A DNA stretch of 64,000 bases from CAWKEY01 sp963848675 (GTDB lineage: Bacteria; Pseudomonadota; Gammaproteobacteria; Methylococcales; Methylomonadaceae). Positions 1 to 8,270 of this stretch are shown here, one piece after another (the stretch's first letter is position 1; every line of letters begins with the position of its first letter). The position numbers were made by a program, and so were the translations under genes. The notes under the pieces were generated by a model. The model ran no database searches and was not told where the DNA came from. It saw only the letters and a program-made list of their open reading frames with translations. The stretch lies in assembly GCA_963848675.1 (NCBI GenBank), contig CAWKEY010000026.1, positions 93,211-157,210 on the forward strand. The letters are read 5' to 3'.

Positions 1-279
1 TAGTGCTCCACTCAGACATAAATTGCCAGTTTTAATATCTGTGACTCTCACCATCGCATAGCCATCTTCAATGAAGCTTGGTGTTTGATGAAGTGAATCA
101 ATAACCCTAGCTCTATCTTTAAGCTCAGCGAATCCCCAATCCCTCGGAATTATTCCCACCTCAGTCCTCTTATACCCCGGTGGAACGAACGGAGAATTGA
201 CAGCGGATGATCGATAACGCGCCGAGACCTCGCCAACGACCAACGATTCGCTGCCGCTTTTCAATTGCTCGCTATTCAT
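1..279 (-). CDS. hsdS: Type I restriction enzyme specificity subunit HsdS, N-terminal part (runs off window)
   Basis: HsdS supplies target recognition for a type I restriction-modification complex with HsdM and HsdR. Reading the minus strand from the ATG at 277-279 gives an open frame to the window edge. It contains the segment GYKRTEVGIIPRDW, a typical lead-in to an HsdS target-recognition domain, followed by a stretch ending YAMVRVTDIKTGNL. The start ATG overlaps the TAG stop of the preceding KilA-N gene remnant (ATGAATAG), so the two were translationally coupled. The frame stays open upstream of this ATG, so the start is chosen from that overlap. Only about 93 residues are visible, so integrity of the whole gene cannot be judged. 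Confidence 0.85.
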   Translation of the reverse strand, partial: MNSEQLKSGSESLVVGEVSARYRSSAVNSPFVPPGYKRTEVGIIPRDWGFAELKDRARVIDSLHQTPSFIEDGYAMVRVTDIKTGNLCLSGAL

Positions 280-484
280 CCGTATTCCCCAAACGCTGCG
301 CCAAATTGGCCGACAAACTTTGCAATTGCCGAATCGCGCTGGCGTTGAGTTTTTGCAAAGGTCTCGAATTCGTCACCTTTAAAATTTGGGTTTTTGATTT
401 GTTCCCAAATCCCCAGAAACTCAACCGTGTTGCGGTGACGCATACAACTGTTGATTAGGCTGCCATCGCCAAATTTTTTTGATA

Positions 485-2181
485 CCTAAATCCTGCAATC
501 AAACAACAGGATATATTTAATAACCCATATAAATCAATGATATAATGTCAATAGTTAGCAACTATCCAGATCATGATTTCAATGAAGACAAAATCCTCAC
601 ACATACGGAAAAAACCAGCCACTCGTAAACAAACAGGCAAAGTTCACATGTCAGCCACTGCAACTGGACTGACCAGCCAAGCCGGCCTGATCCCGGTTGT
701 CAAATACTTGCAGCGAATTGGCTTTGAAAGAATAGTCGACCAGGATATTCCGCACCCACGCGGTGATAACGCCGATTATCAATTGACTAATGTGGTTATG
801 TTCACCTTGGTGGGCATCATTGGTGGCGCCACCTCCATGGCAAAGGTTTGTGGCGTCTGGTCGGATAGCGTCTTACGTAAGATTGCGGGCTGGACCAAGC
901 TACCCGTTGAAACCACGATAGCGCGGATTTTTAAAGAAGTTACCGAAAAACAGATCAACCAGTTTGAAAGCGTCACTCATCGATTGCGAGGACAGATTTG
1001 GCGCCGTGCTAATCGTTCAGGTGCCTCCAAAGTAGGGCTTAACCCGGTTCAGTGGGTCGATATAGATTCCACGGTTGATTCAGTGTGCGGTACCCAAGAG
1101 GGGGCTGCCAAAGGCTATAACCCCAAGAAAAAAGGCGCCCTTTCCTACCATCCTCAATTAGCCTTCTTAGCGGGTAGCAAAGAAATTCTGCAAGCCTGGT
1201 TTAGGACCGGAAGCGTCTATACCAGCAATGGCGTTGTTGAATTCGTCAAGCAATTGTTAGCGCATTTGCCTAACAGAATGCGCATCATCGTCCGGGCCGA
1301 TAGTGGCTACTTTGTCGGCGCTTTATTAGACGTGCTGGATGCCCATGGCCATGGCTATCTGATCAAAGTTAAGCTGAAAAATCTGGTCGCACTGTTAACC
1401 CAGCAACATTGGAGTGCCATAGCCGGACAGCCAGACTGGGAACAGTGTACCTTTGACTATCGTTGCGGTGAGTGGAAAACGACTCGACGCTTCGTTGCCG
1501 TGCGCCAACGACTGCCCAAAGAAGCAAGCCCGCAACTCGATTTACTGGAAACGGCACGCTATGATTATTTCTGCTATGTCACCACTGAGGCCTTAACACC
1601 CTGGCAAACCCATAAAAAATACGGCGAACGCGCGACTTGCGAAACCTGGATCGAAGAATCCAAAGGGCAAATGGGCATGGGCAAGATAAGAACCGCCGAT
1701 TTTTTAGCTAATGCTGCCATATTCCACTGCGCAGTATTGGCTTACAATACCCTGCGCTGGATGGCCATCATGAGTGGCAGCCAGGCGCTTCGGCAATGGG
1801 AGCCAGAAACAGTAAGGACTTATCTGGTTCGTGTAGCGGGCAAGTTACTCATCGGAAATAGGCAACTGACTGTTAAAACCCCGGACAATCATCTTTATCC
1901 TGGGGTTTGGGATGACTGGGTAGCGGTTGGTTTGGGCTCGTGACCCGATAAATACACGAAGCGCCAAAATCAACGACTAGCATTAGCCTTTCTGCGGGAA
2001 GGAGGGTCAGGTTTGGCAAATTGTCACCCAATTTCCAGAATTTATTGCTATCCCGGGTGTGTATTGGTTAAACAATCCTGAATCCATGGACGCGTGCGGG
2101 CACCGGCAGGCCTTGAAGCATACAATCCGGGAATAAAAAACAGGACTTGAACTCTAGTTTTCAGGGCTTGCAGGATTTAGG
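485..2181 (+). mobile_element. IS1380-family insertion sequence, complete with target duplication
   Basis: The ends are inverted repeats, CCTAAATCCTGCAA at the left and its complement at the right. They are flanked by a 5-bp direct repeat TGATA (480-484 and 2182-2186). Removing the element and one TGATA copy restores an open KilA-N frame, with LTDI followed by SKKFGDG, so the boundaries are exact. The length, 1,697 bp, fits the IS1380 family. The single transposase gene is intact, so the copy looks recent and potentially active. Confidence 0.93.
573..1943 (+). CDS. IS1380-family transposase
   Basis: DDE transposase that mobilises the surrounding element. It is 456 residues from the first ATG; a second ATG nine bases on, or the one at MSATATG, are alternative starts. 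Visible catalytic regions are WVDIDSTVDS (first Asp), RIIVRADSGYF (second Asp), and a C-terminal block around WIEESKGQMGMG carrying the expected Glu. The segment LSYHPQLAFLAGSKEILQAW matches the IS1380 style. No frameshift or internal stop is seen. The gene lies antisense to the gene it interrupts. Confidence 0.92.
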   Translation: MISMKTKSSHIRKKPATRKQTGKVHMSATATGLTSQAGLIPVVKYLQRIGFERIVDQDIPHPRGDNADYQLTNVVMFTLVGIIGGATSMAKVCGVWSDSVLRKIAGWTKLPVETTIARIFKEVTEKQINQFESVTHRLRGQIWRRANRSGASKVGLNPVQWVDIDSTVDSVCGTQEGAAKGYNPKKKGALSYHPQLAFLAGSKEILQAWFRTGSVYTSNGVVEFVKQLLAHLPNRMRIIVRADSGYFVGALLDVLDAHGHGYLIKVKLKNLVALLTQQHWSAIAGQPDWEQCTFDYRCGEWKTTRRFVAVRQRLPKEASPQLDLLETARYDYFCYVTTEALTPWQTHKKYGERATCETWIEESKGQMGMGKIRTADFLANAAIFHCAVLAYNTLRWMAIMSGSQALRQWEPETVRTYLVRVAGKLLIGNRQLTVKTPDNHLYPGVWDDWVAVGLGS

Positions 2182-2280
2182 TGATATATCGGTGAGCGAA
2201 ATAAAATCCTCTTCCCTCTGCGACAAAATGCTGATTAAAGCGCCCTGTACGTTGATGGTGGAATTTTTATCTTTTGCCAT

Positions 2281-2579
2281 ATTCCAGCTTCCTGTTGATT
2301 ATTTAGCAATTTTGCCGTATTGATTCGTAAACAGCTTAATAAAGTGCGACAGTGTCGCACCTTTTAGGCCACTGCCATTAAGTTAGCAAGAAGACTCCCT
2401 CTCCAGCGGGACAAATCTGCCAGGAGCTGATTTGGTCGCGCAGAGCGCTCGCAGGGTTTCGGGCAGGGTAGCCCGGAAACATTGGGCCGGGGTGAGGGAA
2501 ATTAAAATGGCAAAATACCTTTAAATTCCTCCTCATCCTAACCCCTTCGACACCGCTCAGGGCAGGCTTCTCCCTCAAT
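2281..2579. repeat. Intergenic stretch with REP-like repeats and a short palindrome
   Basis: No gene is seen. A palindrome GTGCGAC-AGT-GTCGCAC at 2344-2360 lies about 65 bp upstream of the KilA-N start and could be an operator or a hairpin. Beyond it, 2395-2580 holds degenerate CCCTCTCC / GGGGTGAGGG units of the same family that brackets the neighbouring DUF559 gene. The piece around 2540-2575 reads like a fragment of another repeat family. Function is not evident. Confidence 0.55.
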
Positions 2580-2657
2580 GGCTAATCTATGCACACATTC
2601 AAGATATTCGCAGAATTAGCCCTCTCCAAAGGGAGAGGGTTGGGTGAGGGGGAAATA
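2580..2657. repeat. Left inverted repeat bracketing the DUF559 gene
   Basis: The unit starts GGCTAATCTATGCACACAT and ends with a CCCTCTCC...GGGAGAGGG hairpin followed by TTGGGTGAGGGG. The same order of blocks occurs, inverted, at 3031-3102 on the other side of the DUF559 gene. The two copies are near-identical in their outer 19 bases and in the inner hairpin, and diverge only in the linker. Confidence 0.8.
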
Positions 2658-2664
2658 ATATAAA

Positions 2665-3015
2665 TCACTCAGCTCTATCTGTAATTTCTAAAATTGCCAA
2701 GTGAATGGCTTCTAAAACACCCTCGGTATTTTCAATGACATCATTATTCCAGAAACGTATGACTTTAAATCCTCGTTGCTCAAGAAACAAACTGCGTTGA
2801 TCGTCGTAGTTAATTTGACAGGCGTGCTGCCCTCCATCCAATTCAATAATCAGTTTTAACTCAAGACAAGCAAAATCGGCAACATAAGGCTCAATAGGAA
2901 ATTGCCTACGAAACTTATAGTTATATAGTTGCCTATTGCGAATGTGTTTCCACAATAGCTGTTCGACATCGGTTTGATTTTTTCTTAGCGATCTTGCTTG
3001 GTTAGTTAAATTCAT
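2665..3015 (-). CDS. DUF559 domain protein (Vsr-like endonuclease fold)
   Basis: DUF559 proteins are small predicted nucleases related to the very-short-patch-repair endonuclease. This one is 116 residues from the ATG at 3013-3015, start MNLTNQARSLRKNQTDVEQ. An upstream in-frame start at 3093 would lie inside the repeat, so I reject it. Family features seen: TDVEQLLWKHIRNRQL, then YKFRRQFPIEPYVADFACLE, then LIIELDGGQH with the Glu/Asp of the presumed active site, and GFKVIRFWNNDV near the end. It is intact. It sits inside the type I RM locus but is tightly enclosed by its own inverted repeats, so it is probably a passenger rather than part of the RM system. Confidence 0.85.
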   Translation of the reverse strand: MNLTNQARSLRKNQTDVEQLLWKHIRNRQLYNYKFRRQFPIEPYVADFACLELKLIIELDGGQHACQINYDDQRSLFLEQRGFKVIRFWNNDVIENTEGVLEAIHLAILEITDRAE

Positions 3016-3030
3016 AGCATTTTCTTGTAT

Positions 3031-3102
3031 TAATTTCCCCTCACCCAACCCTCTCCCTCCGGAGAGGGCTAGCACTCCGAAAGATGTGTGCATAGATTAG
3101 CC
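3031..3102. repeat. Right inverted repeat bracketing the DUF559 gene
   Basis: This is the inverted counterpart of the unit at 2580-2657. It has CCCTCACCCAACCCTCTCC, a GGAGAGGG hairpin arm, and ends ATGTGTGCATAGATTAGCC. It begins about 15 bp upstream of the DUF559 start codon, so it probably also carries the gene's 5' control region. Further degenerate units of the same kind lie at 3168-3255. Confidence 0.8.
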
Positions 3103-3414
3103 CTGAAGGGCATAGGTATCTACACAACTTTTATACACAGTAAAAACAATGTGTTACAACAGCGCCAGACTCCCTCTCCTGCTCGAAAGGACTGGGGAGA
3201 GGTGAATAAAATCAACAGGTTATATTCCCCCCCTCATCAGCATTCTCCCTCAAGGGAGAAGGAACTAAATAGCTTAGCTTAATGGCAGTAACCTTTTACG
3301 TAGATCATATAAAACTGACGTAGTAGTGCAGCATAATGCAACAAGCTCAATTGGTGAGAAGGGTTCTGACTTATTGGATTTGCTCCACCAAGTATGGGTA
3401 GTCATGGGAAGCTA
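3103..3414. other. Intergenic region with degenerate repeat units
   Basis: No credible gene. 3168-3255 contains CCCTCTCC and CTCCCTCAAGGGAGAAGG blocks related to the repeats around the DUF559 gene. The rest, up to the end of hsdM, shows nothing recognisable. Confidence 0.5.
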
Positions 3415-5802
3415 TCAATTCCATATAAACCCCATCCTTTTCAAATGCGCATCAACGCGGGCAGACAAGGTTTCGACTTCAGCCAGCAACTGCGGTAATG
3501 GCGTTCCATAACGCTCGGCCAGTTGCTTGATCCGTCCGGTCAATGCCTGACTGACCCGATCCAGCTCGCTTTGCACACTGGCAGCCAATGCAGTTAGCCA
3601 TTTGTCGTCCACCACCAGGGTTTTGATCTCGGCTTCGCTGAGTTGGCCGTATTTGGCAACTACTTTGGCATCCAGCGCTTTTTGCGCATCCTTCACTTTT
3701 TTACCGGCGGCGGATTCCTGTTCGATCAGCGCCTGATAGGCTTCCAATGCTTCACGCTCTTCGGCGGCATCGGTGTCGTTGTTAATGGCTTTCAGCCGGT
3801 CTTTCACGCTTTTGGCGCTGAGTTTGCCTTTTTCGGTTTTGCCTTCGGCCAGCAAACCGTCTTCGCCGCCCTGCTCCTCGTCCATCTCTTCCATCTGGCG
3901 GCTGATGGCATCACGCTCGGCTTCCAGTTGGTCGATGGCTTGCCGCTCGGCGCTAAAGTAGCGATCCACAATCAGTTGTGTGGGAATCAAATCGGTGTTC
4001 GGTTTGCCATCGAACACTGCCTGCCAGCCTTCATGGGCAAGTTGCCAGGCATCGTCTTGCATCGCCTCGGCCCAGTAGTCCAGCAGATGTTGATAAACAT
4101 CGTAGGCATCGATTAAAGGCACGGCGCGGAAAGTTTCCAGCAGGTTTTCCGACAAGGTTTCGATCAGCGCCTTGGGCCGGTCGCCGGGCTGGATGCCGGT
4201 GAGCAGCGGCATGTTGGCCGCTTGCCATGCCGAGAACCGTTGCGTGACTTGGTAGTTAAAGATTGTGAATTCGGGATGGCCGAAAATGGCGGCCTTAACC
4301 TGGCCGGCTTCGACCCTGGGCTGGCTGTAACCGGGGCGAGCATCGGCAAAGAGGTCGCGGCGCACGGCGGGAAATACTTGCCAATAGGAGTCGAGATTAT
4401 CGATGTCGCGATTGGGAATGCCGCCGTTAAGATGGGCATCGATGTCCCGCAAGTCTTCCGCAGCGCTGCTGTCGATGTAGCGCGGCAGGTTGAGATTGTA
4501 GTCGTTGGCTTCGATCTCGGCCAGCGGCACCAGTCGGGCATATTTCGGGGTTTCGATCTGTTTATTGAAGGTATCGACAATTTTGTGTATATCCTGGGCA
4601 CGCAGGCGATTCTTGTTGCCGTCCTTGATAAAGCCTTTGCTGGCGTCGATCATAAACACGCCTGTGCGCGCGGCGGCGTTTTCCTTGTCCATCACAATAA
4701 TACAGGCGGGAATGCCGGTGCCGTAAAACAGGTTGGCAGGCAGGCCGATGATGCCTTTGATGGTGCCCTGCTGGAGGATCCGCTTGCGGATCGCCGCCTC
4801 GGCGCCGCCCCTGAACAGCACGCCGTGCGGCAGAATTACCGCGCCTTTACCGGTGCTTTTTAACGAGGTAAGAATGTGCAGCAGAAACGCATAGTCGCCG
4901 TTTTTGGCGGGCGGAATGCCGTATTCGAAACGTTTGTATTCGTCTTCCGCCGGGTTGAAGCCATTGCTCCAGGCTTTGGTGGAAAAGGGCGGATTGGCGA
5001 CGGCAAAATCAAAGGTTTTCAGGCGGCCGTCGGCTTGTTTGAAGTGCGGGCTGGACAGGGTGTTGTCCTTCCAGATTTCCGCCGTCGGGCAATCGTGCAG
5101 GATCATGTTCATTTTAGCCAGCGCGGCTGTGGCGTTGTCCATTTCCTGACCATAGATCGTAATGTCCAGCCCGGTGTTGCCGCGCGCCTCGTCATGGGCT
5201 TTGAGCAGCAACGAGGCAGAGCCGCAGGTCGGGTCATAAAGGGTTTACTTGGCGCTGCTGGCGCTGCCGATGCCGATCACTTTGGCCATGATGCGCGAGA
5301 CTTCTGCAGGGGTGTAAAACTGCCCCTTGCTTTTACCGGATTCGGTGGCGAAATGGCGCATCAGGTATTCATAAGCATCGCCCAGAATGTCGTCGCCCTC
5401 GGCGCGATTGCCCTTGAAATCCAGCCCCGGCGTATTGAAGATGCTCACGAGATTGGAGAGCCGATCGACCATCTCCTTGCCTTTGCCCAGCTTTTCGGCA
5501 TCGTTGAAGTCGGCCACATCAATCACGCCTTTGAGATCATTGGCTTCGGCCAGGCGGCTGATGATCTTGTTGATCTTGTCGCCGATTTCCTTGTCGCCCT
5601 TCAACGCCACCATGTCGGCAAAGCTGCCGCCGACGGGCACTTCAATCAGTGCGTCTTTTTGACCGGCGTATTTGTCGGAGATGTATTTGACGAACAGCAG
5701 CACCAGTACGTAGTCTTTGTATTGGGATGCATCCATACCGCCGCGCAGTTCGTCGCAGCTTTTCCATAGCGAGCTGTACAGCTCGGATTTTTTGATGGCC
5801 AT
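3415..5802 (-). pseudogene. hsdM: Type I restriction-modification methyltransferase HsdM, broken by an in-frame stop
   Basis: HsdM is the N6-adenine methyltransferase subunit of type I RM enzymes. The frame opens with MAIKKSELYSSLWKSCDELR, the usual HsdM helical N-terminus, and includes GQFYTPAEVSRIM. At 5245-5247 there is a TAA where a Gln is expected: ...SASSAK-stop-TLYDPTCGSASLLLKA. After it the same frame continues without shift for about 600 more residues. Those carry the SAM motif DPTCGSAS and the catalytic NPPF. Total length would be near 796 residues. One C-to-T change explains the break (CAA to TAA). A truncated product would lack both SAM and catalytic motifs, so methylation should be lost unless the stop is read through or restart works. 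Confidence 0.9.
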
Positions 5803-6096
5803 GGGTGAGTGATTGTATTGTTTTTGCTCGGCCCGCGAGTAACAACGGCTAAAGGCGGGTTGAAAATCCGTGTAACCGCCCTAAATGAAACCGGTTAGCT
5901 GATCCTTGCGTTGCATCATACACTCCTTGAAAGCGGCTTTTCAATTGCGCTTCGTGGCCGGCTGGCATGCGGCCCAGCGAGCGTCTTACAAGATAGTCTG
6001 CTGGAAAGGCCGGTTTTGAATTCTTGCCATAAGCGGCGAAGCCGTTCAAAATTGTATCTTTTTTGTGATGGCTTCACTTCAACCTCAGGGTAACGC

Positions 6097-7173
6097 ATGA
6101 GCTTACACGTATTGTCCCCGATTAAAATCGGCCCTTATCTTTTGCCTAACCGGGTCGTCATGGCGCCTCTGACTCGGATGCGCGCGCCGGAGCAAATTCC
6201 GACTGAACTGATGAAAACGTACTATGTGCAACGCGCCAGCGCCGGCTTGATTATTTCCGAAGCCTCACCCATATCGCCGCTTGGTGTCGGCTATCCGGCT
6301 ACGCCCGGCATCTTTAACCAGGAGCAGGTGGAAGGCTGGAAGATGATCACGGATGCGATCCATGCCGCCAACGGCCGTATCTTCCTGCAACTGTGGCACG
6401 TCGGCAGAATTTCCCATCCCGATTATCATAACGGCGATCTGCCCGTAGCGCCCTCGGCTATTGCCCCTAAAGGCGAAGCCGTAACTCCCCAGGGCATGAA
6501 AGCGTTCGTCACGCCGCGCGCTTTGGAAATCAATGAAATACCCGAGATTGTCGGCCAATATCGCCAGGCGGCACAAAATGCGCTGGCTGCCGGATTTGAC
6601 GGCGTTGAAATTCACAGCGCCAATGGCTATCTGCCGGATCAGTTTCTGCGCGACGGCAGCAACCAACGCACCGACGCTTACGGCGGCAGCCCCGAAAATC
6701 GAGCCCGGTTTCTGCTCGAAATCACCGATGCGGTAACGGCTGTTTGGGGTGCGGATCGCGTCGGCATCCGCCTGTCACCGAGCGGTACTTTCAACGATAT
6801 GAGCGATTCCGATCCGGAATCGATTTTTATTTATTTGCTGGGTCAACTCAACCGGTTTGGACTGGCCTATCTGCACATCGTCGATGCCCTGGAAAGCGAC
6901 ATCCGGCATGGCGCCAAGGTTGTTGATCTAGCAGTGTTACGCCAGGCCTATAAGGGAAACATCATCGTCTGTGGCGGTTATGACCTGGAGCAGGCGGAAC
7001 GGGCGCTTGCGCAAAACCTGGCCGATGCAGTGGCCTTTGGGCAGTTGTACATCGCCAATCCGGATCTGGTCGAACGCTTTCGGCAAAACGCCGCCTTGAA
7101 CATGCCAGACCCCACAACGTTCTATGGCGGAAGCGAAAAAGGCTATACCGATTACCCGTTTTTGGGCGGTTAA
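6097..7173 (+). CDS. Old Yellow Enzyme family alkene reductase (NemA-like)
   Basis: FMN-dependent NAD(P)H oxidoreductase that reduces activated C=C bonds and nitro compounds in the cytoplasm. It is 358 residues, normal for the family. The N-terminal segment PNRVVMAPLTRMRA is the flavin-side motif. The substrate-anchoring pair lies in EIHSANGYLPDQFL, with His173, Asn176 and proton-donor Tyr178. The C-terminus carries GGYDLEQAE and VAFGQLYIANPDLV, the phosphate-binding region. It is transcribed away from hsdM and converges on aqpZ, with a REP palindrome between. The physiological substrate cannot be read from sequence. Confidence 0.92.
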   Translation: MSLHVLSPIKIGPYLLPNRVVMAPLTRMRAPEQIPTELMKTYYVQRASAGLIISEASPISPLGVGYPATPGIFNQEQVEGWKMITDAIHAANGRIFLQLWHVGRISHPDYHNGDLPVAPSAIAPKGEAVTPQGMKAFVTPRALEINEIPEIVGQYRQAAQNALAAGFDGVEIHSANGYLPDQFLRDGSNQRTDAYGGSPENRARFLLEITDAVTAVWGADRVGIRLSPSGTFNDMSDSDPESIFIYLLGQLNRFGLAYLHIVDALESDIRHGAKVVDLAVLRQAYKGNIIVCGGYDLEQAERALAQNLADAVAFGQLYIANPDLVERFRQNAALNMPDPTTFYGGSEKGYTDYPFLGG

Positions 7174-7213
7174 TGGAACTGCTTGGTAATGCGCACGAAA
7201 TAAGTTGAGCAAG

Positions 7214-7261
7214 TGTAGGTGCGAATTTATTCGCACGGTGCGGATAAATCCGCACCTACAC
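7214..7261. repeat. REP-like palindrome between converging genes
   Basis: The sequence begins TGTAGGTGCGAATTTATTCG and ends CGGATAAATCCGCACCTACA, so the outer arms pair and each half also forms its own smaller hairpin. It lies between the convergent reductase and aquaporin genes, where it could act as a two-way terminator. It is probably one of many genomic copies. Confidence 0.7.
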
Positions 7262-7357
7262 AGAAAATGGCAAATTCAGAAACAGGCATTTCCATATTTG
7301 CCAGATGGTGGATTATCTTTTAATGACAGTATTCATATTCGACCAGAACGCTGCCAC

Positions 7358-8047
7358 TCATTCTTCCGTACTACCCAGATACCGGTAGATCACAGCACCC
7401 AGTATCGCGCCGATGATGGGCGCAACCCAAAACAGCCATAATTGTCCTACTGCCCAATCGCCTACGAAAAAAGCCACGCCGGTGCTGCGTGCAGGGTTGA
7501 CCGAGGTGTTGGTTACCGGAATGCTGATCAGGTGAATCAAGGTCAGGCAAAGACCGATAGCAATAGGCGCCAGGCCTTGTGGGGCACGCGGATCGGTCGC
7601 GCCGAGAATGACCAGCAAAAACATCATGGTCATCACGACCTCGGTAATCAAAGCCGAAAACAAGGAATAACCGCCTGGTGAATGCTCTCCGTAGCCGTTG
7701 GACGCAAATCCGGCAGTAACATCAAAGCCGGCCTTGCCGCTGGCGATAAGATAAAGCACCCCGCCCGCGACCAAAGCACCAACAACCTGAGCAATGATAT
7801 AAGGCAGCAGTTTGTTTGCAGGGAAACGGCCACCGGCCCAAAGGCCAACGGAAACGGCCGGGTTAAGATGGCAGCCGGAGATATGGCCAATCGCGAAAGC
7901 CATGGTCAATACGGTCAGACCAAATGCCAGTGAAACACCGAGTAAACCAATACCTACCTCAGGAAACGCAGCCGCCAACACGGCACTTCCACACCCGCCA
8001 AGAACCAGCCAAAAAGTTCCGAAGAATTCAGCAAAATAGCTTTTCAT
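7358..8047 (-). CDS. aqpZ: Aquaporin Z, water channel
   Basis: Inner-membrane MIP-family channel for water. It has 229 residues, close to other AqpZ proteins, with six hydrophobic spans. Both half-helix motifs are present: GCHLNPAVSVG in the first half and SVNPARSTG in the second. The residues around the second NPA, with Arg directly after, fit the tight selectivity filter of water channels rather than a glycerol facilitator. A GAGGCGATT ribosome-binding site precedes the ATG. No operon partner is visible. Confidence 0.95.
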   Translation of the reverse strand: MKSYFAEFFGTFWLVLGGCGSAVLAAAFPEVGIGLLGVSLAFGLTVLTMAFAIGHISGCHLNPAVSVGLWAGGRFPANKLLPYIIAQVVGALVAGGVLYLIASGKAGFDVTAGFASNGYGEHSPGGYSLFSALITEVVMTMMFLLVILGATDPRAPQGLAPIAIGLCLTLIHLISIPVTNTSVNPARSTGVAFFVGDWAVGQLWLFWVAPIIGAILGAVIYRYLGSTEE

Positions 8048-8270
8048 AATCGCCTCTTTTATTAGTGTTATTAATTGATATGACCAAGCATTGATTACCA
8101 GGCCAATGTGCCCTCATAATCAACTCGCTCCTCACTATATCCGGTAGACATGTGATGTCAAGCACAAAACACCGTACAATCCGGATCACATCTTCAGCCC
8201 TCTGAACCTGTTCGGACGAACTTATTTGAGGGTGTCATAATATACCGCTCTATTCAGGCTTAAGGTTTCC

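Larger units (their letters stand above)
272..2280 (-). pseudogene. KilA-N domain protein gene, split by an IS1380-family element and internally deleted
   Basis: The N-terminal part begins at the ATG 2278-2280 with RBS-like AGGAAGC upstream and reads to ISLTDI, a typical opening of KilA-N proteins. The IS interrupts it at 2182. On the far side (484 downward) the frame resumes through KKFGDGSLIN and NTVEFLGIWEQIKNPNFKG, the KilA-N core. After GDEFE the frame is lost. Another frame then gives LQKLNASAIRQLQSL, which resembles the usual C-terminus of these proteins, ending at TAG 272-274. So most of the middle of the gene is missing and the join is frameshifted, independently of the IS. KilA-N genes are often carried between hsdM and hsdS, as here. 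Confidence 0.82.

Noticed and set aside
207..458. Plus-strand frame of 83 codons
   Set aside because: It lies antisense to the hsdS start and KilA-N remnant, which have clear family motifs; no ribosome site or family pattern.
2395..3255. Possible CRISPR array from repeated CCCTCTCC blocks
   Set aside because: Units are unevenly spaced, inverted, and differ in length; they are REP-like palindromes around a gene.
4876..5769. Long plus-strand frame antisense to hsdM (297 codons)
   Set aside because: Shadow of the hsdM coding frame; composition is low-complexity Gly/Val/Phe rich and it crosses the hsdM stop region.
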